Assembly (NCBI GenBank): GCA_905234285.1
Contig: CAJOHK010000002.1
Location: 1-64,000, forward strand
DNA length: 64,000 nt
Source of the DNA: an uncultured Bacteroidales bacterium
GTDB taxonomy: Bacteria; Bacteroidota; Bacteroidia; Bacteroidales; UBA932
Direction of reading: 5' to 3'
Shown here: piece after piece, positions 51,279-60,350 of the stretch
Position numbering within the stretch: the stretch's first letter is position 1
Layout of the letters: each line of letters begins with the position of its first letter
Notes under the pieces: model-generated
Database searches by the model: none
Told to the model about the DNA's origin: nothing
The model's input: only the letters and a program-made list of their open reading frames with translations
Program-made: the position numbers and the translations under genes

Positions 51279-53576
51279 ATGAAACTTAAAAACCTATTTT
51301 GGGCTATCGTAGCCGGCGCTGCGGCGCTTGTGAGCTGCGAGAAGGAAGTGGACCTGGGTCCCGCCAAGATTTCTGCTTCCCCCGCAGAAGTCACTTTCAC
51401 CAAGGAAGCCGGCTCTCAGGAAATCACCCTCAATTCCTCCAGAGACTGGAAGGTGAACAGCGGCATTCCGGAATGGATTGCATTGAGCAAAGAATCCGGT
51501 GTGGCCGACACCCAGGACCAGAAGGTCACCATCTCTGTGACCAGCAACAGCGGTCATGACCGTTCTGCCACGCTGGTATTCAATATCGGCTATGGTAAAG
51601 CCAATGTGGTTGTGAAGCAGGCCGGTCCGGAAGGCGAAATTGATTTGGGCGAAGGTACCCTGGAGAAACCGTTCACGGTAGCCGGTGTCCTGGCCTATAC
51701 CCGTGCCCTCCCTGCCGATCAGAACAGCGAGAGCAGCATCTTCTTCAAGGGTAAGATTTCTACGGTGGCCACCACCTACGAAGCCAGCGGCACCTATGGC
51801 AACGCTACGTTCTACGTGGTCGATGAAGACGGCGGCGAGAGCTTCTATGTGTATCAGACCTACTATCTGGGCAACCGCCAGTGGAAGAGCGGCGACACCG
51901 ACATCAAGGAAGGCGACGAGGTCATCATCTGCGGTAAGGTGGTCAACTACAAGGGCAACACCCCCGAAACCGTAGGTAAGGGCGGCAGCTTCGTCTATAG
52001 CCTCAACGGCAAGAGCGAAGGCGGTGAACCCGCCGGCGAAGGCGAAGCCAAGGGCGACGGCTCCCTGGAGAATCCGTTCAATCCTGCCGGCATCTCTACC
52101 GTTGCCGCTGCTCTGGCCGATAATGCCCAGTCTGAGCAAAGCTATTATATCAAGGGCAAGATTTCCAACGTGAAGACCACCTTCGCGGCCAGCGGCAATT
52201 ATGGCAACGCCACGTTCTACATTGTAGACGAAGAGGATGGTACCGGTGAATTCTATATCTATCAGACTTACTATCTGGATAACAAGAAGTGGGAAAGCGG
52301 CCAGCCCGATGTTGCCGTGGGCGATGTCGTGGTGGTTTACGGCCCTGTGACCAAATATGTGAGCACCTATGGCACTACGCTCGAAACCGTAGGCAAGGGC
52401 GCTAGCTATATCTACAGCCACGAAAAGGGTCAAGGCGGCGATGAGCCCGGCGGAGATACTGGCGAAATCAAGGCCGTTTCTGTTGCCGAGTTCCTGGCTG
52501 CATCAGTATCCAGCTCCCAGTGGTATGAACTCACCGGTACGGTTTCCAATATCAAGAGCGATGTCTATGGCAACTTCGACCTCTCCGATGCATCCGGCAC
52601 CGTTTATATCTACGGCCTTACCGCTACCAAGGTAGAAAAGAACGATAAGTCGTTTGCCAGCCTGAACATCAAGGAAGGCGACACCGTTACCCTCATTACC
52701 CTGCGTGCCGAGTATCAGGGCACAGCCCAGGGCGGCGGCACCCCTCCTGCCTATATCAAGAGCGGCGACAACCCTGGCGGCGGTGACGAACCTGCCGGTG
52801 ACATTATCACCGCAACGGTGGCCGAGTTCAATGCGGCAGCCGAGTCTTCTACCCAGAAGTATAAACTTACTGGTACCATCGGAGGCACCATCAACACCAC
52901 CTACGGCAACTTTGACCTGACGGACGAGACCGGCACCGTGTATGTATATGGCCTCACCGCTACGGACCTTGGCTACGGTTCCAAGAACGACAAGAGCTTT
53001 GCCTCCCTGAATCTTGCCGAGGGTGACAAGATCACCATTATCGGCTACCGTGGTTCCTACAACGACAAGATTGAGGTCATGAACGCCTACTTCGTGGAAA
53101 AAGTGAGCGGCGATAACCCTGGCGGCGACAACCCTGGCGGTGGCGACAACCCTGGTGGAGATGATCCTGGAACGGGGAGTGCTTTCTCCAGCAATGTTAC
53201 TTGGACAACGGGAACCAACTCCTATGAGGAGAGCGCAACTGTGAACAATGAATCAGGTGTGAAAGTCCTTAAATTGGGAACCAGTAAAGCCGTGGGTTCT
53301 TCTACCCTCACGCTCCCTGCAGGATCTACCAGCCTTACTTTCTACGCCGTTTCCTGGAGCAATAAGCAATCTAAGGTTGTCTTTAAGGTCGGTGGTACTG
53401 AAGTGGCTTCCAAGGAGCCTGCTCCCAACAGTGGTGCCAGCGGTAATCAGCCGTACACCATTACGGTTACTGACAGCGACAAATACACGATTAATTTCTC
53501 GGCTACCAGCACATTAACTGTGGAAACCAGCGGTAGCAATACGCGCGTGATCTTGTTTGGACTAAACGCTCAGTAA
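51279..53576 (+). CDS. BACON/OB-fold repeat lipoprotein (operon gene 1)
   Basis: The 765-residue protein starts with a lipoprotein signal (AAALVSCEK). A BACON domain (about 30-115) is followed by two near-copies of one OB-like domain (about 125-245 and 255-385; both carry YGNATFY and QTYYL), then two copies of another (about 395-490 and 505-610; both carry YGNFDL and NDKSFASLN). A Gly/Asn/Pro/Asp linker and a C-terminal beta-sandwich (about 640-765) complete it. It resembles the lipoprotein at 47343 in design. The OB series suggests nucleic-acid capture on the cell surface; that is inference. Confidence 0.78.
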   Translation: MKLKNLFWAIVAGAAALVSCEKEVDLGPAKISASPAEVTFTKEAGSQEITLNSSRDWKVNSGIPEWIALSKESGVADTQDQKVTISVTSNSGHDRSATLVFNIGYGKANVVVKQAGPEGEIDLGEGTLEKPFTVAGVLAYTRALPADQNSESSIFFKGKISTVATTYEASGTYGNATFYVVDEDGGESFYVYQTYYLGNRQWKSGDTDIKEGDEVIICGKVVNYKGNTPETVGKGGSFVYSLNGKSEGGEPAGEGEAKGDGSLENPFNPAGISTVAAALADNAQSEQSYYIKGKISNVKTTFAASGNYGNATFYIVDEEDGTGEFYIYQTYYLDNKKWESGQPDVAVGDVVVVYGPVTKYVSTYGTTLETVGKGASYIYSHEKGQGGDEPGGDTGEIKAVSVAEFLAASVSSSQWYELTGTVSNIKSDVYGNFDLSDASGTVYIYGLTATKVEKNDKSFASLNIKEGDTVTLITLRAEYQGTAQGGGTPPAYIKSGDNPGGGDEPAGDIITATVAEFNAAAESSTQKYKLTGTIGGTINTTYGNFDLTDETGTVYVYGLTATDLGYGSKNDKSFASLNLAEGDKITIIGYRGSYNDKIEVMNAYFVEKVSGDNPGGDNPGGGDNPGGDDPGTGSAFSSNVTWTTGTNSYEESATVNNESGVKVLKLGTSKAVGSSTLTLPAGSTSLTFYAVSWSNKQSKVVFKVGGTEVASKEPAPNSGASGNQPYTITVTDSDKYTINFSATSTLTVETSGSNTRVILFGLNAQ

Positions 53577-53604
53577 TAGTTAATCCTGCTCAAAAACAGC
53601 GATC

Positions 53605-54771
53605 ATGAACCGCAAGCTTTATTTCTTCGTCCTTCTCCTTCTGGCCCTCATCACGGGGTGCCAGAAGAAGGAGAGCGGGGGAGTGTCCATCAAGGCGCGC
53701 AGCAGTTCCCTGAGCCCGGAGGCCGGTTCCACCTTTGTGTCGGTATCGGCTACGCTGGACTGGACCATCACGCTGGAATTCCCCGGCGGAGGGTCCTGGG
53801 CCACCATCGAGCCCGCTTCCGGTACCGGCTCCAAGTCGGATATCCTCCTCAAGTATGAAGCCAATACCTCGGAGGAAGACCGCGAAGTGGTACTGGTGCT
53901 CAACGGCATGGGGGCCGAGGACCGCACCAGCCTTATCCAGTATGGAAAGGGCGGCGGAGCCAAGGGAAAATACGGTTACGATACCCTTCCCTCGGCGTTG
54001 GACTGGCTGGAACTCCCTGCTACCACCGCCAGTGACGGCCGCGAGGTGCTCATCCACCGTTTCTCCGACAACAGCCGCAACTGGTCCTGTTATTGGGATT
54101 ATTCCAACTATGTCTCTGTGTGGGTGGCCTATCCTTTGAACAAGTCCCTCATCGGTTCTTATGTGGCCCGCTCCGAGGCCTGGGGTTACGACCCTGTGTT
54201 CGGCAGCAATTATGGGGTGCAGCAGAACATTTCCGGCGGCTATCAGGAGGGCAATAACGGCTGGTATGCCAGGGGGCACCAAATCCCTTCGGCCGACCGC
54301 TGGGGCACGACGGCCCGCAATGCCACCACCTATTACGGCACCAATATGACCCCGCAGAACAACACGTTCAATGGCGGCATTTGGGCCACGCTGGAAGGCA
54401 AAGTCCGTGGATTTTCCAGTTCCTGCGACACCCTTTATGTGGTAACAGGATGTCTCCTGGAGGGGTCCAAGTATTATGCCCTGGACAGGTCGGGACACAA
54501 GCTTACGGTGCCCACCTATTATTTTAAGGCGCTGCTGGCCCATACCGTGGGCAGCACCCAGGGGCAGGAAGGTTATCTGGCTGCAGGCTATTTGCTCCCG
54601 CATTCGGCTGGGCTCTCCAATACAGACCAGGAGCTTTCCAAGTACCTCATGTCCATTGACAAGCTGGAAGAGCAGACCGGCTTCGATTTCTTCCCCAACC
54701 TGTCCCGCAAAATCGGGAAGGACAAGGCCGATCTGGTAGAATCGACCACTCCCGGTAACTGGTGGAAATAA
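53605..54771 (+). CDS. BACON-NUC lipoprotein: DNA/RNA non-specific endonuclease
   Basis: The 388-residue protein has a lipoprotein signal (LLALITGCQ), a BACON domain (about 30-118) and a C-terminal NUC/NucA-type nuclease (about 135-385). The active site is visible: ARGHQIPSADRW is the beta-beta-alpha metal motif (DRGH-like, with Ala for Asp), and NMTPQNNTFNGG gives the metal-binding Asn. These enzymes cut single- and double-stranded DNA and RNA outside the cytoplasm. It lies 28 bases after the OB lipoprotein and 25 before the EEP gene. Confidence 0.9.
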   Translation: MNRKLYFFVLLLLALITGCQKKESGGVSIKARSSSLSPEAGSTFVSVSATLDWTITLEFPGGGSWATIEPASGTGSKSDILLKYEANTSEEDREVVLVLNGMGAEDRTSLIQYGKGGGAKGKYGYDTLPSALDWLELPATTASDGREVLIHRFSDNSRNWSCYWDYSNYVSVWVAYPLNKSLIGSYVARSEAWGYDPVFGSNYGVQQNISGGYQEGNNGWYARGHQIPSADRWGTTARNATTYYGTNMTPQNNTFNGGIWATLEGKVRGFSSSCDTLYVVTGCLLEGSKYYALDRSGHKLTVPTYYFKALLAHTVGSTQGQEGYLAAGYLLPHSAGLSNTDQELSKYLMSIDKLEEQTGFDFFPNLSRKIGKDKADLVESTTPGNWWK

Positions 54772-54796
54772 CAAAGAAACTAACGACTAAAACGAT

Positions 54797-55891
54797 ATGA
54801 ACAGAATCACTTCTTTCCTGCTGGTCATCCTTCTCTTTATAGGAAGCGGCATGTCTGCCAAGGCGGATCCCGGTCACGGGAAGTATACCAAGGCCTATGT
54901 GATTGGGTTCTACAACCTGGAGAACCTGTTCGATACCTATCACGACGAAGGTAAGAACGACTATGAATATCTGCCCGATGGCGGCAATAACTGGACCGAG
55001 GCCAAATATGCCAAGAAGTTGCAGAACATGGCCAAGGTTATTGCCGAGATGAAAAAAGACAACGGAATGTGGCATGCTGTGCTGGGCGTTTCCGAGGTGG
55101 AAAACCGCCACGTTCTGGAAGACCTGGTAGCCGAGCCCGCCATTGCCGAGGCCAATTACCAGATTGTCCACTACGACAGCCCCGACCGCCGCGGTGTAGA
55201 CTGCGCCCTGTTCTACAGGCCCGAGATTTTCAAGTTCATCGAGAGCGAGGCCATTCCTTTCACCTTCACTCCCTCCCGCATCGACTGGAGCCAGTGGACC
55301 CAGGAAGAGATGGATGCCTTCCGCACCCGTGATATCCTCATGGTGCGCGGTACCATCGACGGCGAAATGTTCGCCTTCTTCGTGTGCCACCTGCCTTCCC
55401 GTCTGGGCGGCAAGGGTGCCGACCTCCGTCCCCGCGGCGCCGAGATTGCTTATCAGCGCGCCATGGAACTGCAGAAGGAGTTCCCCGGCATCAAGATAGT
55501 GGTGATGGGCGATATGAACGACAACCCCGGCGACATCTCCATGACCGAGTTCCTTCGCGGCAAGGAAACCATTGCCGAAGTGAACGACGAAGACTTCTTT
55601 GACCCGTTCCTGAGCATGATCAAGGACGGCTACGGCTCCCTCTATTATCGCGGAGAGAACAATATCTTCGATATCGTGATGGTGAACAAGGCCCTGGCCG
55701 TTGCCCCCGAGGGCACCTTCCAGATTCAGCCCATTGTGAAGAAGAAGTACTATGGCCGTATTTTTAACAAGCCGTTCATGACCAACCAGACCGGTCAGTA
55801 CAAAGGTACGCCGTTCCGCACGTTCTCTGGCGGCTCCTTCATCGGCGGCTTCTCCGACCACTATCCTACTTACATTGTCATCAAGAAGTAA
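54797..55891 (+). CDS. Secreted endonuclease/exonuclease/phosphatase-family protein
   Basis: The 364-residue protein has a Sec signal (about 23 residues, cut near SAKA) and an EEP domain: FYNLENLFDT (metal Asn), GVSEVENRHVL (metal Glu), VDCALFYRP, CHLPSRLGGK, VVMGDMNDNP (catalytic Asp and Asn) and FSDHYP (terminal Asp-His). Members cut DNA, RNA or phosphate esters. Linked to a NUC nuclease and a TonB receptor, a role in breaking extracellular nucleic acid to oligo- or mononucleotides is likely but not proved. The receptor 2 gene starts six bases later. Confidence 0.9.
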   Translation: MNRITSFLLVILLFIGSGMSAKADPGHGKYTKAYVIGFYNLENLFDTYHDEGKNDYEYLPDGGNNWTEAKYAKKLQNMAKVIAEMKKDNGMWHAVLGVSEVENRHVLEDLVAEPAIAEANYQIVHYDSPDRRGVDCALFYRPEIFKFIESEAIPFTFTPSRIDWSQWTQEEMDAFRTRDILMVRGTIDGEMFAFFVCHLPSRLGGKGADLRPRGAEIAYQRAMELQKEFPGIKIVVMGDMNDNPGDISMTEFLRGKETIAEVNDEDFFDPFLSMIKDGYGSLYYRGENNIFDIVMVNKALAVAPEGTFQIQPIVKKKYYGRIFNKPFMTNQTGQYKGTPFRTFSGGSFIGGFSDHYPTYIVIKK

Positions 55892-55897
55892 TCCTAT

Positions 55898-58800
55898 ATG
55901 AAACACATTCTACCTACAAGCATCCTGATGGCCGCGCTGTTCCTTATGGCGGCGTGCGCCCAGGAGAAAGACATCCGCCCGGCCCAGGAGCCTGTTGCTC
56001 AAGAGCCCGCGGCTGAGGAGCCTGTGGCCGAAGAGCCCGTGGCCGAGGTGGCTGTGACCCCCGAAGCCGAGGTAGTTCCCGAGGTGGTTCCTGCTCCTGC
56101 TCCGGCACCTGCTCCCCGCCGTGTGGCCAAGCAGCCGGCCAAGCAGTCGGCTAAGCAGACGGCAGAAGAGACCGCCCCGGTGGTCGTCCCTGTTGCAGTG
56201 CCTGAACAGCCTGCTCCGCGTCCGATGGAACCCGAAGAGCCCCAGACCAGCGCGGCTCCCGTTGTTGTTCCGCTGATTGCCGGAGCGGCCGGCACCGAAA
56301 ATGAGCAGATGGAAATGCCCCAGTTCATCGACCCGGGAACGCGCGAAGGTTATTCCGGCGGCGTTAAGGGTAAAGTGATTGACCGTGGTGGCCGTGCGCC
56401 CATCGAAGGCGCCCGTCTCACCCTCATGAGCGGTGCCATGTTTGTGGAGGAGACCACATCGGCCGCCGACGGCTCCTTCCAGATCCTGTCCCTGCCCGAC
56501 GGTGTGTACACCCTGCGCATCACGGCGCCCGACTACCTGGAGAACCTGGTGCAGGTGACGGTGAACGACGGTTACGTGAAGAACATGTTCAACCTGTCCC
56601 TCACCGGAAACCAGCGTCTGAACGAGCTGGATGACGATTCCTTCGGCGCCTTCGATATGGAGGACTCCGGTTACAATGACAATCCCACCATCCTCTTCGG
56701 CAGCAATGACGTTTTCAACAATATAGCCGGTTACAACTTCTCCTCGGTACGTTTCCGCGCCCGCGGTTACAGCTCCGAGAGCCAGGACGTTTACCTGGCC
56801 GGCGTGAAGCTCAACGACGCCATTACCGGTTACAGCCCCTACTCCCTGTGGAGCGGCCTTAACGAGGCCATGCGCTCCAAAGAGACGGTGAACGGTGCCG
56901 AGATGGCCGAATTCGGCTTTGGCGGCTACAACGGTGCCACCAACATCTTCGGCACGGCCAGCGAGGTTCGCAAGGGCCTGCGCGGGAGCATCCTCACCAA
57001 CAGCGCCCTGTATCGCCTGCGCATCATGGGTTCCTACGCTACCGGTCTGATGGACAACGGCTGGGCCTTCGCCGTGAACGTGAGCGCCCGCCTGGGTGGC
57101 AACGACTGGATTGACGGTGTTTACTATCGTTCCCTGGCCTACTATCTGGCTGCCGACAAAGTGATTAACAACAACCACAAGCTCAGCTTCGTGTTCTTTG
57201 GAACGCCCGGCGAGCGCGGCGCCCAGAACTCCTCTACGCAGGAAGTGTACGACCTCATGGGAGACAACATGTATAACTCCAACTGGGGTTACCAGAACGG
57301 CAAGGTGCGCAACGCCCGTGTGCGCAAGACCCACGAGCCTGTGGCAGTCTTCAAGTACACATTCACCCCGTCCGACAAGTTCGAAGGCAGCTTCACGGCC
57401 CTGTATCGCTTTGGCAAGAACGGTTACACCGCCCTTGACTGGTACGATGCCCAGGATCCCCGTCCGGATTACTACCGCAACCTGCCCAGCTACTACATGG
57501 ACGAGAACGAGGACATGAACCGGAACAACATGGACAAGTACATGACTGCATACAACGTGTGGAAGTACGCCAGCCTCAATCCGGATCTTACCCATGTTAA
57601 CTGGGACCGCCTGTACCATGTGAACCGCGGTCAGGCCGACGGCCGTTCCAAGTATGTGCAGCAGGAGCGCCGCACCGACCAGAAGGACCTGAACCTGGCC
57701 CTTACCGTCAAGGCCCGTCCCACCGACAACATCATGCTCAACGGCGGTCTCACGGCCCGCATCAACCGTACCGAATACTTCCAGGTGGTAGACGACCTCC
57801 TGGGCGGCGACTACTTTGTAGACGTTGACAACTTTGCCGAGCGCGACTTCGCTTCGTCGGCCTACAAGACCCAGAACGACCTTGATTATTACCTCAAGAA
57901 CGGCACCGCCCGTACCCTGCATAAAGGCGACAAGTACGGTTACGATTACTACGCGCAGGTGCGCAACTTCGGTGCCTGGTTAACCGGCAAGTTCACCTTC
58001 GGCAACTTCAGCGCCACCGTCGGCGGCCGCATCGGCTACGAGAGCTTCTGGCGTGAAGGCCTCATCCGCAAGGGCCTGTTCCCGGGCCTGGATGCCAACG
58101 GCGAGAAGATCCTGGATCCCAACACCGGAACCGTCATCGAGCCCACCTATGAGGCCGATGGCAGCGTGACCACCTCCCTGGGTAAATCCAAGACCGCTCA
58201 GTTCCTCACCTATGCCGGCAAGCTCAACCTCAATTATGTGATTGGCGGCAAGATGCGCGTGTATGCCAATGTGGGCTGGTTCAACGATGCCCCCAAGTTC
58301 AATCAGGTATTCCTGAGCCCCCGTACCCGCAACTCCATGATTGCCGACATCAAGCCCATCAAGACGTTTGCCTCGGACATCAACTGGCAGTTCAGCAGCA
58401 ACGGCGTGAACATCCGCGCCACGGCCTACTACACCAAGATCTGGGACCAGAGCAAGGTGATGAGCGCTTACGACGACCTGCAGAACGCCTTCTCCAACTT
58501 TGCCATCAGCGGCATCAACCAGCGCCACATGGGTATTGAGCTGGGCTTCAAGACCCCCACCTTCGTGGTTCCCAACCTCAGCGTGCAGGGCGTCCTGGCC
58601 TTCGGCGAATATGTGTACACCTCTACCCCGCGCATGACCCAGACCGTGGATAACAGCGCCGAGGAAGTGATGTCCAACGTGCTCATTCCTTACTGGAACA
58701 AGACGCAGCTTGCCGACGGCACCATTACGCAGAAGCACTATGTGCCTTCCACCCCTCAGCTGGCCGCCAGCCTGGGCCTGAGCTGGAACTACAACTACTG

Positions 58801-59185
58801 GTTCGTAGAGGCCGACGTGGAATACTTCGACCGTGCCTATCTGGACATGAACCCGCTGTACCGCACCGACTATGCCGTGGCCGGTTTGGATAACACCATC
58901 ACCGACACAGAGGTGACCTACATGACCACCCAGGAGAAGTTCGCTCCCGCCTTCCTGCTCAATGCCTCTGTTGGCAAGAGCTTCTACATCAAGCGCAAGT
59001 ACCAGCTGGGCTTCAGCCTCAATGCCAAGAACCTTCTGAACAACAAGAACGTGAAGACCGGCGGTTACGAGCAAACCCGTATCGTAGACAACACCGTGAG
59101 CAAGGAGCGCTTCTATCGCTTTGACTCCAAGTATTTCTACATGCCGGGCTTCAACTATATGCTTAACGTTTACTTCAGATTCTAA
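55898..59185 (+). CDS. TonB-dependent receptor with lipobox and Pro/Ala/Glu-rich N terminus (receptor 2)
   Basis: The 1095-residue protein has an unusual start: a signal ending LFLMAACAQ, a good lipobox, followed by about 105 residues rich in Ala, Pro, Glu, Val (repeats of EEPVAEE and PAPAPAP). A carboxypeptidase-regulatory domain (about 150-235, GGVKGKVIDRGGRAPIEGARL), a plug (about 250-370) and a barrel ending in MLNVYFRF follow. The N-terminal stretch looks like the flexible linker of TonB. Whether the receptor is lipidated is untested. It is coupled to the EEP gene (6 bases) and the DUF5689 gene (5 bases). Confidence 0.88.
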   Translation: MKHILPTSILMAALFLMAACAQEKDIRPAQEPVAQEPAAEEPVAEEPVAEVAVTPEAEVVPEVVPAPAPAPAPRRVAKQPAKQSAKQTAEETAPVVVPVAVPEQPAPRPMEPEEPQTSAAPVVVPLIAGAAGTENEQMEMPQFIDPGTREGYSGGVKGKVIDRGGRAPIEGARLTLMSGAMFVEETTSAADGSFQILSLPDGVYTLRITAPDYLENLVQVTVNDGYVKNMFNLSLTGNQRLNELDDDSFGAFDMEDSGYNDNPTILFGSNDVFNNIAGYNFSSVRFRARGYSSESQDVYLAGVKLNDAITGYSPYSLWSGLNEAMRSKETVNGAEMAEFGFGGYNGATNIFGTASEVRKGLRGSILTNSALYRLRIMGSYATGLMDNGWAFAVNVSARLGGNDWIDGVYYRSLAYYLAADKVINNNHKLSFVFFGTPGERGAQNSSTQEVYDLMGDNMYNSNWGYQNGKVRNARVRKTHEPVAVFKYTFTPSDKFEGSFTALYRFGKNGYTALDWYDAQDPRPDYYRNLPSYYMDENEDMNRNNMDKYMTAYNVWKYASLNPDLTHVNWDRLYHVNRGQADGRSKYVQQERRTDQKDLNLALTVKARPTDNIMLNGGLTARINRTEYFQVVDDLLGGDYFVDVDNFAERDFASSAYKTQNDLDYYLKNGTARTLHKGDKYGYDYYAQVRNFGAWLTGKFTFGNFSATVGGRIGYESFWREGLIRKGLFPGLDANGEKILDPNTGTVIEPTYEADGSVTTSLGKSKTAQFLTYAGKLNLNYVIGGKMRVYANVGWFNDAPKFNQVFLSPRTRNSMIADIKPIKTFASDINWQFSSNGVNIRATAYYTKIWDQSKVMSAYDDLQNAFSNFAISGINQRHMGIELGFKTPTFVVPNLSVQGVLAFGEYVYTSTPRMTQTVDNSAEEVMSNVLIPYWNKTQLADGTITQKHYVPSTPQLAASLGLSWNYNYWFVEADVEYFDRAYLDMNPLYRTDYAVAGLDNTITDTEVTYMTTQEKFAPAFLLNASVGKSFYIKRKYQLGFSLNAKNLLNNKNVKTGGYEQTRIVDNTVSKERFYRFDSKYFYMPGFNYMLNVYFRF

Positions 59186-59190
59186 GCACT

Positions 59191-60348
59191 ATGAAAAAGA
59201 CAGTTTTAATTCTTTGCGCCTTTGCTGCGCTGGTTTCCTGCAAGAGTCTGAAAGAGGAATGGCAGCCGGTATTCGGCCAGGACCATTCGGAACCGTATGC
59301 CTGGATTCCCGTCACCGAGGAGTCCCTCAAAGCCAATGAAGGCCTGGAGAGTTTTACCACCATCAAGGACCTCAAGGGCATGTACAAGGGAGCCATGGAA
59401 ATGACCGGAAATGTTTGGATTAAAGGTCAGGTAGTGTCCTCCGACAAGAGCGGAAACATCTATAACGAGATTTATATCCAGGACGAGACCGGTGGTATCG
59501 ACATCAAAATCGGCAAGTCTTCCCTGCACAACGAGTATGCCCTGGGCCAGTGGGTCTATGTGAAATGCGACGGCCTCACCCTGGGTCAGTACAACGGTAT
59601 GCCTCAGCTGGGCTATGCCGCCGACCAGACTACCACCAATGAGTATGAAACCTCATACATCGGTTTGCAGGCCATTATCGACTCCCATATCTTCCGCGGA
59701 GAAAAGGATAAGCCCTTAGTTCCGCAGGAGGTTTCCGAGGAGGACATCAAGGCTTCCATTGCTGCCGGTTATACCGGTGATCTCTGGGGCAGGCTGGTGG
59801 TCATCAAGGGCCTCACATACAGCAACGAGATTTTTGCCCTCTTCTATCCCAACCCTAACCTTCCTCACAAGAGCGCCAACCCCGAGAACCGCGTTTTCCT
59901 GAGCGATGCCGGCACCTGGGGAATCAACACCTGGGCTTGCAGCAAGTCGGGTTACGTGGCCTATCTGGAGAGCGGCGTCTGGGATACCGCCCAGGTGGGC
60001 AGCGGTGCCACCAAATACGGCCCCATCACCGGAACGCCCAACCAGTATCTGGACGAGGGTAAGACCCTGGACAGCTTTGGTGCCGATGCCGACCTTTCCT
60101 ACAAGGAGATTATGATCAAGTATGCAACCGCCAACTATGTGAGCCACTATTTCAAGAAAGGCGCCACAGATGTGCAGGTGCGTACCAGCGGTTATGCCAA
60201 GTTCTGCGACCAGCCGCTGGATGCCCAGATCCTTGCCGGCAACCCCGTAGACATCACGGGTATCCTTACCCTTTATGTTTCCGGCGGCAACTCCTCGGCC
60301 CAGTTCACCCTGGTTGACGAACCTTCCACCTCAGTTGTATTACAATAA
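59191..60348 (+). CDS. DUF5689-type OB-fold lipoprotein
   Basis: The 385-residue protein has a lipoprotein signal (ALVSCKS). An OB-like core (about 60-160: NVWIKGQVVSSDKSGNIYNEIYIQDETGGIDIKI) matches the DUF5689 pattern common next to TonB receptors and secreted nucleases in Bacteroidota. A second beta-rich half ends in VDITGILTLYVSGGNSSAQFTL. It probably sits on receptor 2 as a ligand-binding lid, like SusD in sugar systems. Function is inferred from place and fold only. Confidence 0.82.
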   Translation: MKKTVLILCAFAALVSCKSLKEEWQPVFGQDHSEPYAWIPVTEESLKANEGLESFTTIKDLKGMYKGAMEMTGNVWIKGQVVSSDKSGNIYNEIYIQDETGGIDIKIGKSSLHNEYALGQWVYVKCDGLTLGQYNGMPQLGYAADQTTTNEYETSYIGLQAIIDSHIFRGEKDKPLVPQEVSEEDIKASIAAGYTGDLWGRLVVIKGLTYSNEIFALFYPNPNLPHKSANPENRVFLSDAGTWGINTWACSKSGYVAYLESGVWDTAQVGSGATKYGPITGTPNQYLDEGKTLDSFGADADLSYKEIMIKYATANYVSHYFKKGATDVQVRTSGYAKFCDQPLDAQILAGNPVDITGILTLYVSGGNSSAQFTLVDEPSTSVVLQ

Positions 60349-60350
60349 GT

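Noticed and set aside
55910..57922. 670-residue frame antisense to TonB receptor 2
   Set aside because: His/Val/Gly-rich shadow; the receptor on the plus strand has plug and barrel motifs.
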